This document shows, in pieces, positions 27,109 to 36,000 of a DNA stretch of 64,000 nt. Location: assembly GCA_942492205.1 (NCBI GenBank), contig CALODT010000003.1, positions 248,001 through 312,000 of the forward strand, read 5' to 3'. A program made the translations under genes and the position numbers. The notes under the pieces were generated by a model, which saw only the letters and a list, made by a program, of their open reading frames with translations, ran no database searches and was not told where the DNA came from. The DNA comes from UBA1847 sp942492205. Its GTDB lineage: Bacteria; Pseudomonadota; Gammaproteobacteria; Steroidobacterales; Woeseiaceae. Positions within the stretch are counted from its first letter, which is position 1. Each line of letters begins with the position of its first letter.

Positions 27109-28802
27109 ATCTGAAAGCATATGCATGCGCTGCTCTCGCCGTACTACTGCTGTCAGGCTGCCAGACGGTTGCGGTCGTTGAGGACAGCGTCGATTTTTCC
27201 GCCGAGTACTTCGGCACGCTGGAGCCGTTCGCATCCGAGGCCGTCTACTTTATCGTTACCGATCGATTCGTTGACGGCGACCCGGACAACAATTACCCGG
27301 ACCAGGGCGGCGTCGAACTCGGCACTTTCGACCGTCCGATCCGGCTGGCCGGCTCGGCGCCGGCCAACATCGGTTATCTTGGCGGCGACTTCAAAGGCGT
27401 TCTCGAGAATGCCGATTACATTGCCGACATGGGATTCACGGCGATCTGGTTGACGCCGATTGTCGATAATCCTGACGAGGCCTTCACGGGCGGCAAGGCG
27501 CCGGGCGAGGGCGGTTCCAACGACTACGGCAAGACAGGCTATCACGGCTACTGGGGCGTGAATTTCTTCGAGCTGGATGAGCACCTGCCATCGGTCGACC
27601 TGGACTATGCCGAGCTCACCCGGCGACTCCAGCAGCAGCACGGCATCAGAACGGTGCTGGACGTCGTCTGCAATCACGGTTCGCCGTCGTTCTCGATGAC
27701 GCACGATCAACCGAAATACGGTGAGCTCTACAACGCCGACGGCGAACTCGTGGCCGATCATGGCAACCTGCATCCGACCGAACTGGATCCACACAATCCA
27801 TTGCATGCGTTTTACCGCAACGAGCCGGATCTCGCGGAACTGTCGGATATGAACTACGACAATCCGGCGGTACTCGACTATTTCGTTGCGGCGCATTCGA
27901 AGTGGCTGGCCGAGGGCGCATCGGCGTTTCGCATCGACACGATCAAGCACATGCCGCACGCTTTCTGGAAGGACTTTTCGGATCGTATTCGACAGCAGTA
28001 TCCCGGTCTTTTCATGTTTGCCGAGGCCTGGTCATTCGACGCAGAGTTCCTGGCTGAGTACACGCGACCCGAGAATGGCGGTATCAGTGTACTGGACTTC
28101 CCGGGCCGCGAAGCCATGGTCAGTGTTTTTGGCAGCCAGGATAGCGACTATTCAAACCTGCTCGACTACCTGCATCTCGACACGGGTATTTATCAAAGTC
28201 CCTATGAACTCATGACCTTCTACGACAACCACGACATGACGCGTATCGATGCGGATGAAGACGGCTTTATCGATGCCAATAACTGGCTATTCACCAGCCG
28301 CGGCATCCCGGTCGTTTACTACGGATCCGAAATCGGTTTTCGGGCCGGGGCGGACCAGCACGCGGGCAATCGTGATTACTTCGGGCAGGAAAACATCGAG
28401 GTGGCCAAATCGCACCGGATTCACGCAGCACTGTCGAGGATTGCGGCTATTCGCAAGGATTCGGTGGCCCTGCAGCGCGGGCTGCAGGCTAACCTGCAAT
28501 TTGCCGGGGACATCGCGTCCTTCTACCGCGTCTATCAGAAGGACGGCCTGAACCAGATAGCACTGGTGCTGCTCAACAAGTCCGACGAGCCGGCAGATTT
28601 TCAAGTCACAAAGTGGTTGAGCCACGGATCGTGGCGGGATGCCGACACAGGCGATGTTGTTGTCGTGCCGTCGGAGTCGCCGAAGCTGGTTGCTGCGCTA
28701 CCGCCGCACGCCGTGAAAGTCCTGCTGCTGGACGCGCCTGTCAACAACCCGGAGTTGGCTGCGGAGCTCTCGCGACTGCAGGGCCGCGCGTTGCGGCGAT
28801 AG
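27105..28802 (+). CDS. GH13 alpha-amylase-family lipoprotein
   Basis: A 565-aa lipoprotein: short leader ending LLLSGC with the lipidated Cys near residue 17. The barrel shows VYFIVTDRFVDGD, region I LDVVCNHGSPSF, region II AFRIDTIKHMP (nucleophile Asp), region III FMFAEAWSFD (acid/base Glu) and region IV FYDNHDMTR. This arrangement resembles alpha-amylase and cyclodextrin-glucanotransferase-like enzymes. It probably sits on the outer membrane and cuts polysaccharide for the receptor. The ATG at 27105 overlaps the MFS stop codon; the longer open frame from 26856 is only a shadow of the MFS gene. It is the last gene of the GH97-MFS-GH13 operon and converges with the LacI gene 18 bases away. 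Confidence 0.92.
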   Translation: MNLKAYACAALAVLLLSGCQTVAVVEDSVDFSAEYFGTLEPFASEAVYFIVTDRFVDGDPDNNYPDQGGVELGTFDRPIRLAGSAPANIGYLGGDFKGVLENADYIADMGFTAIWLTPIVDNPDEAFTGGKAPGEGGSNDYGKTGYHGYWGVNFFELDEHLPSVDLDYAELTRRLQQQHGIRTVLDVVCNHGSPSFSMTHDQPKYGELYNADGELVADHGNLHPTELDPHNPLHAFYRNEPDLAELSDMNYDNPAVLDYFVAAHSKWLAEGASAFRIDTIKHMPHAFWKDFSDRIRQQYPGLFMFAEAWSFDAEFLAEYTRPENGGISVLDFPGREAMVSVFGSQDSDYSNLLDYLHLDTGIYQSPYELMTFYDNHDMTRIDADEDGFIDANNWLFTSRGIPVVYYGSEIGFRAGADQHAGNRDYFGQENIEVAKSHRIHAALSRIAAIRKDSVALQRGLQANLQFAGDIASFYRVYQKDGLNQIALVLLNKSDEPADFQVTKWLSHGSWRDADTGDVVVVPSESPKLVAALPPHAVKVLLLDAPVNNPELAAELSRLQGRALRR

Positions 28803-28820
28803 GCAACAGGTACCGGCGAG

Positions 28821-29849
28821 CTACTTCCCGCCGCAGGACTCCCGCACGATGAGATCGGGCGCCATCAGTGACGACTCGACCGGGTGTCCTTCGATCAGGC
28901 CGACGATATTTGCGACCAGCCCTTCGCCTGCCTGGCGCATGTCCTGCCGAACCGTCGTCAGCGCCGGCGTTACATGGGCGGCAAGCTGGATATCGTCGAA
29001 GCCGACAACCGCAACATCGCCCGGGACATCCAGGCCGTTGGCCTGCAAGGCACGCATCGCGCCCATCGCAATGACATCCGTCACTGCAAATACGGCGTCA
29101 AACTCGCAGCCTTTGGCTAACAGATCCTCGATAGCCTGGTAACCCTGTGATTCGAGGTTGAGCGACTCAACATTGAGTTCGTCATGGATTTCCACACCGG
29201 CATCCCGGTGTGCATTGCAGTAACCCTGGTAACGAGCGGCGAATTCCGGGCTGCGTCGAGAGGTTATTCCGAGGAAAGCGATTCTGCGCCGGCCAAGGGT
29301 CAGCAGGTGTCTGGTGGCCGTAGAGCCACCGGTCTCGTTGTCGCAGCCAAACGAATGGCCCGGCTGGTCGCCAATTATCGGGCCCCAGATCATGAAGCGT
29401 GTGTTGGCGGCCGCGAGCGCGGTGAGTTTCTCCCGGTACGTGCGGTAGTCGCCGTACCCGAGGAGAATGAGGCCGTCAGCACGATGGCTGGCCTGGTACT
29501 CAATGTGCCAATCGTCGGTAAGCTGCTGCAGCGAGATCAGTACGTCGTAACCGAGGCTGGCTGCGGCGCGAGTGATATAGCCCAGCATCGACAGAAAAAA
29601 GGGGTTGATCTGCGCGTCTTCGCCCTCGGTTTCGTCAAACAGCAGCAGCGCGATCGTATGGCTCTGATGGGTTCGCAGGCCCGCCGCATTTCGATTCACG
29701 AAGTAGTTCAGATCCCGCGCAATCTGCTGGATTTTCCTGCGGGTTTCCTCGCGAACAAGCGGCGAGTTTCGGAGCGCGCGTGAGACCGTTGCCTGTGAGA
29801 CGCCGGCGAGGTCCGCAATGTCACGCGAGGTTGGGTTTTCGACTTTCAT
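28821..29849 (-). CDS. LacI-family transcriptional regulator, candidate maltodextrin repressor
   Basis: A 342-aa LacI/GalR regulator. The helix-turn-helix is at the extreme N-terminus (TSRDIADLAGVSQATVSRAL), followed by the hinge NRNAAGLRT and a periplasmic-binding-protein-like sugar domain (VDAVFAVTDVIAMGAMRAL-type core and VPGDVAVVGFDDIQLA). The ATG at 29849 puts the HTH at residue 6, as is usual; a GTG at 29868-29870 in frame is an alternative. It closes the glucan locus and faces the GH13 amylase gene. Central-CG palindromes at 8357-8407 and 23497-23510 fit this family, so it probably represses the receptor, malQ-glg and hydrolase operons until a maltodextrin is bound. The effector is inferred. 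Confidence 0.92.
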   Translation of the reverse strand: MKVENPTSRDIADLAGVSQATVSRALRNSPLVREETRRKIQQIARDLNYFVNRNAAGLRTHQSHTIALLLFDETEGEDAQINPFFLSMLGYITRAAASLGYDVLISLQQLTDDWHIEYQASHRADGLILLGYGDYRTYREKLTALAAANTRFMIWGPIIGDQPGHSFGCDNETGGSTATRHLLTLGRRRIAFLGITSRRSPEFAARYQGYCNAHRDAGVEIHDELNVESLNLESQGYQAIEDLLAKGCEFDAVFAVTDVIAMGAMRALQANGLDVPGDVAVVGFDDIQLAAHVTPALTTVRQDMRQAGEGLVANIVGLIEGHPVESSLMAPDLIVRESCGGK

Positions 29850-29952
29850 TATGTCGACTGGAATCTGCACTCCGCTTAACAGCTTGCTGTTGTATCACAA
29901 ACAACTGCCGGTCGAATCAGCGGAAACCGATAGAAACAAGTGTTTCGGAGCA

Positions 29953-29973
29953 GCGGCCGGCCGGCCCGGCCGC
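29953..29973 (-). terminator. GC-rich hairpin downstream of hexR
   Basis: GCGGCCGG and CCGGCCGC form a perfect 8-bp stem with a 5-base loop, about 40 bases past the hexR stop on the minus strand. There is no T-run, so termination here is only a possibility. Confidence 0.3.
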
Positions 29974-30013
29974 CCTGGCCCTTCTGGAGGCGCAGCGACA
30001 AGCTAATGAAAAG

Positions 30014-30844
30014 TCAGGAAAAAGTACCGCCGAGTGCGTTCTTGCTGCGGCGCAGGTTGTCGCTGGCGACTTCGCCCTGGGCCAGCGCCAATGCAACCTG
30101 GATGGCGTCGAGCAGGGCAAGCTGCGCGAGCCTCGAGCTCATCGGCGTATAGACACTGGTGTCCTCGATCAATCGACAGGGAAACAAGAGACCGGCTTCC
30201 GCAGCCACTTCGGAGTCTGGATTGGTCAGCGCGATAACCGTCGCGCCACGCTCACGGGCAAGTCTCGCGGCACGCGCAAACTCTTTCCACCGGCCCGTGT
30301 GGGATAGCAGCACAATAACGTCATCGGGCTGCGCGATTGACGCGAACTGCAGGATCATCGTCGTGTCGCGTAGTGACGTGCAGGGAATACCGAGCCTGAA
30401 AAACTTGTGGCTGGCGTCACGAGCCACGTGACCCGATGCGCCCAGGCCGGCAAAAGCGATCTGCCGCGCGGATTGCATGGCGCGCACCGCATCGTCTATC
30501 GGCATCGACGAGAGCTGCGAGCGCATCTCGATAAGCGACTGAATGGACGCATCCATGACCTTGGTGACTGCGTCAAGGGTCGAATCATCGGAGCCGACGT
30601 CACGGTGTACAAATGAAGTCGGGCTGCTCAACGCCTCGGTCAGTCGGATGGCCAGTTCCCGGAAGCCGCCGAGCCCGACGCGGCGGCAGAAACGCAGAAC
30701 GGTCGGCTCACTCGTGCGGCACTCGGCCGCCAGGCGGGCCAGCGTGATGCCGGCAGCCTCCCTGGGGTGATCCAGGACCCACTCTGCAACGCGTCGCTCG
30801 GACGGACTCAGGCGTGGCAGGGCATTCGTGATATTCGTGAGCAT
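30014..30844 (-). CDS. hexR: HexR-type RpiR-family regulator of central carbon metabolism
   Basis: A 276-aa regulator: an RpiR helix-turn-helix (ITLARLAAECRTSEPTVLRF, residues about 33-52) joined to a SIS phosphosugar domain (IAFAGLGASGHVARDASHKF; DDVIVLLSHTGRWKE; VIALTNPDS). HexR proteins bind 2-keto-3-deoxy-6-phosphogluconate and control the Entner-Doudoroff and glucose 6-phosphate dehydrogenase genes. It diverges from zwf, and two HexR boxes fill the 96-base gap. One of them overlaps its own start codon, which implies autoregulation. The orientation and the neighbours (zwf-pgl-edd) match the classic HexR locus of gammaproteobacteria. Confidence 0.94.
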   Translation of the reverse strand: MLTNITNALPRLSPSERRVAEWVLDHPREAAGITLARLAAECRTSEPTVLRFCRRVGLGGFRELAIRLTEALSSPTSFVHRDVGSDDSTLDAVTKVMDASIQSLIEMRSQLSSMPIDDAVRAMQSARQIAFAGLGASGHVARDASHKFFRLGIPCTSLRDTTMILQFASIAQPDDVIVLLSHTGRWKEFARAARLARERGATVIALTNPDSEVAAEAGLLFPCRLIEDTSVYTPMSSRLAQLALLDAIQVALALAQGEVASDNLRRSKNALGGTFS

Positions 30845-30858
30845 GTAGTAAAATTACA
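30844..30858. promoter_or_regulatory. HexR box 1, overlapping the hexR start codon
   Basis: TGTAGTAAAATTACA is an imperfect palindrome that fits the gammaproteobacterial HexR consensus (TGTARTwwwATTACA, from memory). Base 30844 is also the first base of the hexR start codon read on the minus strand. A bound regulator would block hexR initiation, which indicates negative autoregulation. Confidence 0.8.
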
Positions 30859-30905
30859 GAATTAGTGAATAAAAATCATCAAAAAACGCTTCTATTTTTT
30901 TAAAA

Positions 30906-30920
30906 CGTAGTAAAATTACG
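30906..30920. promoter_or_regulatory. HexR box 2, 20 bases before zwf
   Basis: CGTAGTAAAATTACG is a second HexR-type palindrome with the same GTAGTAAAATTAC core as box 1. The centres of the two sites are 62 bases apart, about six helical turns. That spacing would allow both boxes to be bound on one DNA face, or looping. It lies just upstream of the zwf ribosome site. Confidence 0.8.
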
Positions 30921-30940
30921 GAAAGCTTTGGAGAGGCCAG

Positions 30941-32413
30941 ATGGCTAAGCTCGTTCCTGTCGAGACCTTCGACCTGATTATTTTCGGTGGTACCGGCGAT
31001 CTGGCAATGCGCAAGCTCTTGCCGGCGCTGTACCATCGCGACCGCGACGGCCAGGTGACCCGCGAAAGCCGGATTATCGCTGCCAGTCGGGGCTCGCTGA
31101 CGCGCGACGAGTACGTGGCGATTGTCGAGGAGGCTCTTCGCGGCAACTTGAGGGAAGGCGATTTTGACGACGCACACTGGCAGTCTTTCAGCCAGCGGCT
31201 TCACTACGTGCAGGCGGATGCCTTCAAACACGGCGAGTGGGGTGCACTGGTAGATGTGCTTAAGGGACATGAGGAGCACGTTCGCGTTGCCTACCTTGCG
31301 ACGGCGCCGAGTCTTTTTGGTCCTGTTGCCACCGGGCTCAAAAGCAACGGCCTGATTACGGCGAATAGCCGCATCGTGCTGGAAAAGCCGCTGGGGCGCG
31401 ACTACGAATCTGCCTGCGAGATCAACAACGCCGTCGGCCGGTGTTTCGAAGAGAACCAGATCTATCGTATCGATCATTACCTCGGCAAGGAGACCGTGCA
31501 AAACCTGTTGGCCCTGCGTTTCGCAAACTCCCTGTTCGAACCGCTATGGCGACGCAGCGCCATCGATCATGTACAAATCACGGTCGCTGAAGATCTTGGT
31601 GTTGGTGGTCGAATTGAGTTCTATGATCGTGTCGGAGCGCTGCGGGACATGGTGCAGAATCATATCTTGCAGCTGGTTTGCCTGTTCGCCATGGAGCCGC
31701 CCTCCAGTCTGCATCATGACGCCGTTCGCGACGAAAAGATCAAGGTGCTGCGATCCTTGAAGCCGATCTCTGCCGGCGAAGTTCGCGCGCACACCGTGCG
31801 CGGGCATTACGCGGCGGGCGCCATCGACAAGACTCCTGTAGCGGGTTACCTCGATGAACTTGGCGGAGAGGACAGCAGTACGGAGACTTTCGTCGCGCTG
31901 AAACTGGAGATCGAGAACTGGCGCTGGTCGAACGTGCCGTTCTATCTTCGCACGGGCAAACGCCTTGCGGGCAAGCACTCCGAGATCGTGGTGCAGTTCC
32001 AGGATGTGCCGCACTCGATCTTTCCTGAACAGAAGTACAAGGTGTCGCCGAACCTGCTGCGCATTCGCCTGCAACCGGACGAAGGCGTGCAGCTCTCGGT
32101 AATGGCGAAGGAGCCAGGACCCGGTGGATTCAACCTGCGCCCTGTTGGTCTCGACCTCAGTTTCGCCGAGACCTTTGGTATCAGCTACCCGGACGCGTAT
32201 GAGCGGCTGCTGATGGAGGTGTTGCGCGGCAATCCGGCGCTGTTCATGCGGCGCGATGAGGTGGAAGCGGCGTGGCACTGGATTGACGGCATAATAGAAG
32301 GCTGGAGCGCGACTGACCAGAAAGTGGAGTCGTACGTGGCAGGATCCTGGGGGCCGACCGCCTCCTCGCTGCTGCTGGACCGTGATGGTCGCGCCTGGTA
32401 CCCGGATGAATAA
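30941..32413 (+). CDS. zwf: Glucose-6-phosphate 1-dehydrogenase
   Basis: Oxidises glucose 6-phosphate to 6-phosphogluconolactone with NAD(P). It has 490 residues, the normal length. The nucleotide-binding GGTGDLAMRKLLPAL motif is at the N-terminus (residues about 12-26), and the substrate and catalytic block is RIDHYLGKETVQN (catalytic His in the following turn region). A GGAGAGG ribosome site precedes the ATG. The gene starts the zwf-pgl-edd operon, with pgl 2 bases after its stop, under two HexR boxes. Confidence 0.97.
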   Translation: MAKLVPVETFDLIIFGGTGDLAMRKLLPALYHRDRDGQVTRESRIIAASRGSLTRDEYVAIVEEALRGNLREGDFDDAHWQSFSQRLHYVQADAFKHGEWGALVDVLKGHEEHVRVAYLATAPSLFGPVATGLKSNGLITANSRIVLEKPLGRDYESACEINNAVGRCFEENQIYRIDHYLGKETVQNLLALRFANSLFEPLWRRSAIDHVQITVAEDLGVGGRIEFYDRVGALRDMVQNHILQLVCLFAMEPPSSLHHDAVRDEKIKVLRSLKPISAGEVRAHTVRGHYAAGAIDKTPVAGYLDELGGEDSSTETFVALKLEIENWRWSNVPFYLRTGKRLAGKHSEIVVQFQDVPHSIFPEQKYKVSPNLLRIRLQPDEGVQLSVMAKEPGPGGFNLRPVGLDLSFAETFGISYPDAYERLLMEVLRGNPALFMRRDEVEAAWHWIDGIIEGWSATDQKVESYVAGSWGPTASSLLLDRDGRAWYPDE

Positions 32414-32415
32414 CG

Positions 32416-33096
32416 ATGAATGAACATATTTTTAAAACACGACTTGAGGCCTCCGAAGCGGCGGCCGAACGAATTGCGGCGCTGCTGGCGCATCGACTCG
32501 ACAACCAGAACAAGGCGTCGATTGTCGTCAGCGGCGGTACGACGCCGGGACAGTGCATGTCGGCGCTGTCGAAGATGCCGCTGGATTGGTCGCGCGTACA
32601 AATCGTCCTCAGCGACGAGCGCTGGGTTCCGGCTGATCATGAGGACAGCAACGAGAAGCTGGTCCGCGAAGCCTTGCTGGTCGACGCGGCATCCGCAGCC
32701 GACTTGCTGCCAGTCTTTGCCGACGACTTGTCACCTGACGAACGCTGCGACGCATTGCAGGATCCGTTGCCGGTGCTGCCGTTTGCCTGTTCACTGATTG
32801 GCATGGGAGCCGATGGCCACTTCGCTTCACTGTTTCCGGATGCGGAGCAACTCGAGCATGGGCTGGATGTCGAAAGCGGGCGTCTCTACATCCCGGTTAC
32901 GACCACGGCAAGTCCGCACCCGCGCATCAGCATGACACTGGCAGGTATTTCCCGCAGTGACGAGATCGTGCTGCTGTTCTTTGGCGAAGAGAAGCTCGCC
33001 GTCTACAGGCAGGCATTGGAAATGACGAATGGCTTCCCGGTGTCGCGACTATTGCGGCAGAAGCGCGCGCCAGTGTGCCTCTTCTGGGCGCCTTGA
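32416..33096 (+). CDS. pgl: 6-phosphogluconolactonase
   Basis: Hydrolyses 6-phosphogluconolactone to 6-phosphogluconate. The 226-aa chain has the DevB/Pgl fold motifs: VVSGGTTPGQCMSAL (phosphate binding), LSDERWVPADHEDSN, and GMGADGHFASLFPD with the catalytic His. It starts 2 bases after the zwf stop and is followed by edd after a 13-base gap, so the three genes form one operon. Nothing is unusual in it. Confidence 0.95.
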   Translation: MNEHIFKTRLEASEAAAERIAALLAHRLDNQNKASIVVSGGTTPGQCMSALSKMPLDWSRVQIVLSDERWVPADHEDSNEKLVREALLVDAASAADLLPVFADDLSPDERCDALQDPLPVLPFACSLIGMGADGHFASLFPDAEQLEHGLDVESGRLYIPVTTTASPHPRISMTLAGISRSDEIVLLFFGEEKLAVYRQALEMTNGFPVSRLLRQKRAPVCLFWAP

Positions 33097-33109
33097 TGGG
33101 AGTTCTTGC

Positions 33110-34927
33110 ATGATGAATCCGACAGTTGAGGCCGTCACCAAGCGCGTCGTGAGGCGCAGCGCCAGTTCGCGTGCCGAGTATCTTGCCCGCATGCAAAATG
33201 CGGCCGGCGATGGCCCGGTGCGCGGCGGGCATGCGTGTAGCAACCTGGCACATGGATTCGCTGCGTGCGGCACTTCGGAAAAACAAGCGCTGAAAAGCGG
33301 CGTGGTTCCGAACATCGGTATCGTATCGGCTTACAACGACATGCTCAGTGCCCATCAGCCTTTCGAGACCTATCCGGCCGTTATCCGGGCCGCCGCGGCC
33401 GAGAACGGCGCGGTCGCGCAATTCGCCGGCGGCGTGCCCGCAATGTGTGACGGCGTTACCCAGGGTACGGACGGCATGGACCTGTCACTGTTCAGCCGTG
33501 ACGTGATCGCCTTGTCGACCGCGGTTGCCCTGTCGCACAACATGTTCGATGCCGTGCTCTGCCTCGGCATCTGCGACAAGATCGTGCCGGGGCTGCTGAT
33601 CGGCGCATTGTCCTTCGGCCATCTGCCGGTCGTCTTCGTGCCCGCCGGTCCGATGGTCTCGGGACTGGGCAACAAGGAAAAAGCGAGGATTCGCGAGCAG
33701 TATGCGGCCGGAAAAATCGGCCGCGACGAACTTCTCGAAGCGGAGTCCGCCGCCTATCACGCGCCTGGCACCTGCACGTTCTATGGCACGGCAAATAGCA
33801 ACCAGATGCTGATGGAATTCATGGGGCTGCAGCTTCCCGGCGGGTCCTTTGTCAATCCGGGGACCGAGATGCGCGAGTTACTGACGCGCGATGCGGTGAA
33901 GACGGTATTGGAGGCCACGCACCTGGGGGACGACTACCGACCTCTGGCCGAAGTGCTCGACGAGAAGGCCATTATTAACGGCATCGCCGGTCTGCTCGCT
34001 ACCGGGGGCTCGACGAACCACACTATCCATCTTGTCGCGATAGCGGCGGCGGCAGGCATCAAGATCGACTGGCAGGATTTTTCAGACCTGTCGGCCGTTG
34101 TGCCGCAGCTGTCACGCGTCTATCCGAATGGCACCGCCGACGTGAATCACTTCCATGCGGCCGGTGGACTCGGTTTCGTTATTTCCGACATGCTGGACAA
34201 TGGGCTGCTGCATGAGGATGTGAATACCATTCTCGGCGCAGGGTTACGTCAATTCTGTCGCGAGCCGCATATCGCAGACGGCGCGCTCGAGTGGTCGGAT
34301 GTTCAGGGCGAGTCGCTGGATGCGGAAATACTGAGGTCCTGCTCGGACCCTTTCAGCCCGGAGGGCGGTTTGACGCTGGTAACCGGCAACGTGGGCAGGG
34401 CGATCGTAAAGGTGTCTGCTGTTGATGCGGCGCATCGCGCCATTACGGCACCCGCTCGCGTATTCCGGTCGCAGCAGGAATTCGTTGATGCCTTCAACAA
34501 CGACGAGTTGGAACGAGACTTCGTCGCTGTCGTGACACACCAGGGTCCTTGCGCAAACGGCATGCCGGAATTGCACAAGCTGACACCGTACCTTGGCGTT
34601 TTGCAGAACCGCGGCTTCAAGGTAGCGCTGCTAACAGACGGCCGCATGTCCGGCGCCTCGGGCAAGGTGCTGTCTGCCATCCAGGTAACGCCGGAGGCAA
34701 ACGATGGCGGTCCGATCGCGAAGATTCGGGATGGTGACATTGTGACTATCGATGCCGAGGCCGGCAGCTGCCGCGTGGGTGGCGGGGTAGATCTCGACGC
34801 ACGTCAGGCACCTGACGTCGATCATGGACTGCAGACCGGTATGGGCCGGGAGCTGTTCGTCGCGTTTCGCGAACGTGCCACTGGCGCAGAGCAGGGCGCG
34901 AGCCTGTTCGGGTCGCGTAACAACTGA
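33110..34927 (+). CDS. edd: Phosphogluconate dehydratase
   Basis: Converts 6-phosphogluconate to 2-keto-3-deoxy-6-phosphogluconate, the first Entner-Doudoroff step. It belongs to the IlvD/Edd [4Fe-4S] dehydratase family and has 605 residues (E. coli 603). Visible blocks are ATGGSTNHTIHL, VNHFHAAGG, and the C-terminal TDGRMSGASGKVLSAI. The ATG at 33110 has a GGGAG ribosome site 8 bases upstream; an earlier in-frame start at 33029 would overlap pgl and has no support. eda, the usual next gene, is not in the window. Confidence 0.96.
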   Translation: MMNPTVEAVTKRVVRRSASSRAEYLARMQNAAGDGPVRGGHACSNLAHGFAACGTSEKQALKSGVVPNIGIVSAYNDMLSAHQPFETYPAVIRAAAAENGAVAQFAGGVPAMCDGVTQGTDGMDLSLFSRDVIALSTAVALSHNMFDAVLCLGICDKIVPGLLIGALSFGHLPVVFVPAGPMVSGLGNKEKARIREQYAAGKIGRDELLEAESAAYHAPGTCTFYGTANSNQMLMEFMGLQLPGGSFVNPGTEMRELLTRDAVKTVLEATHLGDDYRPLAEVLDEKAIINGIAGLLATGGSTNHTIHLVAIAAAAGIKIDWQDFSDLSAVVPQLSRVYPNGTADVNHFHAAGGLGFVISDMLDNGLLHEDVNTILGAGLRQFCREPHIADGALEWSDVQGESLDAEILRSCSDPFSPEGGLTLVTGNVGRAIVKVSAVDAAHRAITAPARVFRSQQEFVDAFNNDELERDFVAVVTHQGPCANGMPELHKLTPYLGVLQNRGFKVALLTDGRMSGASGKVLSAIQVTPEANDGGPIAKIRDGDIVTIDAEAGSCRVGGGVDLDARQAPDVDHGLQTGMGRELFVAFRERATGAEQGASLFGSRNN

Positions 34928-35031
34928 ACATCTGCAGGCTGCACGCTGCGCCCGCTTGTGAGAGCATAACGACTGATTCTGGCTCAGCGGGACTGTTGCT
35001 TCGTGATGACAACGGATATGGGTAATCGGTG

Positions 35032-36000
35032 ATGAGCGATCGCTGTCTTCTCATAGGTGACATTGGCGGGACCAATGCGCGCTTTGCACTGGCAACACCG
35101 GACAGGCCCGGGTTTCACAGCGTCCTTGAACTGCAGTGCGCGGACTATGCGACCGCGGACGACGCTATCAGCCATTACCTGGGCACAACGAAGGCGGACA
35201 CACCCGATGCAGTCTGCCTCGCCGCCGCGGGCCCGGTCATCGACGATACCGTCAAGATCACCAACAACCACTGGGATATTTCTGCGGCGGAGACTCGCGC
35301 GGACTTCGGCATCGAAAACGTACGCCTGCTAAACGACTTCACGGCAATCGCGTACTCGATTCCATTGCTGACCGAAACCGAGGTACTGCCGATCGGCCGT
35401 CACGATCACGATTGGCTGCCGAATCGCAATTTCAATGTGGCCATCCTTGGGCCTGGCACCGGCCTCGGTGTTGCGGGCTTGTGCCGTCGTGAAGATACGA
35501 TAATCCCCATCACGGGCGAAGGCGGCCACGTTGGCTTCGCGCCGGAAACCGAGCAGCAGCTCGAGATTCTCAGGGTATTGCGCAGCCAGTTCGACCGTGT
35601 CTCTGCCGAGCGGCTCATTGCCGGGTCGGGGCTCGAGAACATCTACCTGGCGCTGAAAACCATCCGCCGCGAGTCCGGTCCCAAACTATCGGCTGCCGAG
35701 ATATTTGCCGAACGTAGTGTCGGCAATCTCGCGGCCGAAGCGGTCGATGTATTCTTCGAGATGCTGGGGCAGGTTGCCGGAGATGTGGCGCTGACGCTGG
35801 GTGCCGTCGACGGCGTTTACATCGCCGGCGGCATCGCGAAACGCTATCCCGACATTCTTGAGGGGAGCCGGTTTCGCAGCGGCTTTGAGGGCAAGGGAAG
35901 ACGCCGTGCGCTGATGGAACGTATTCCCACCCGCCTGATCACCTACGATCAGCCCGGTCTGCTTGGCGCTGCTTACGCGGTGCTGGAATTCGACGCCTGA
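35032..36000 (+). CDS. glk: Glucokinase
   Basis: Phosphorylates glucose to glucose 6-phosphate with ATP. A 322-aa glucokinase of the E. coli Glk type, not ROK: GDIGGTNARFALA at the N-terminus (phosphate 1), LGPGTGLGVAGL (phosphate 2), GEGGHVGFAPETE and a late VYIAGGIAKRY motif. The ATG at 35032 or the GTG three bases earlier can start it. It lies 100 bases after edd, so it may be read through from zwf or have its own promoter. It fits a locus that releases free glucose and brings it in without a PTS. Its end overlaps the opposite-strand DUF2189 gene by 28 bases. Confidence 0.95.
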   Translation: MSDRCLLIGDIGGTNARFALATPDRPGFHSVLELQCADYATADDAISHYLGTTKADTPDAVCLAAAGPVIDDTVKITNNHWDISAAETRADFGIENVRLLNDFTAIAYSIPLLTETEVLPIGRHDHDWLPNRNFNVAILGPGTGLGVAGLCRREDTIIPITGEGGHVGFAPETEQQLEILRVLRSQFDRVSAERLIAGSGLENIYLALKTIRRESGPKLSAAEIFAERSVGNLAAEAVDVFFEMLGQVAGDVALTLGAVDGVYIAGGIAKRYPDILEGSRFRSGFEGKGRRRALMERIPTRLITYDQPGLLGAAYAVLEFDA

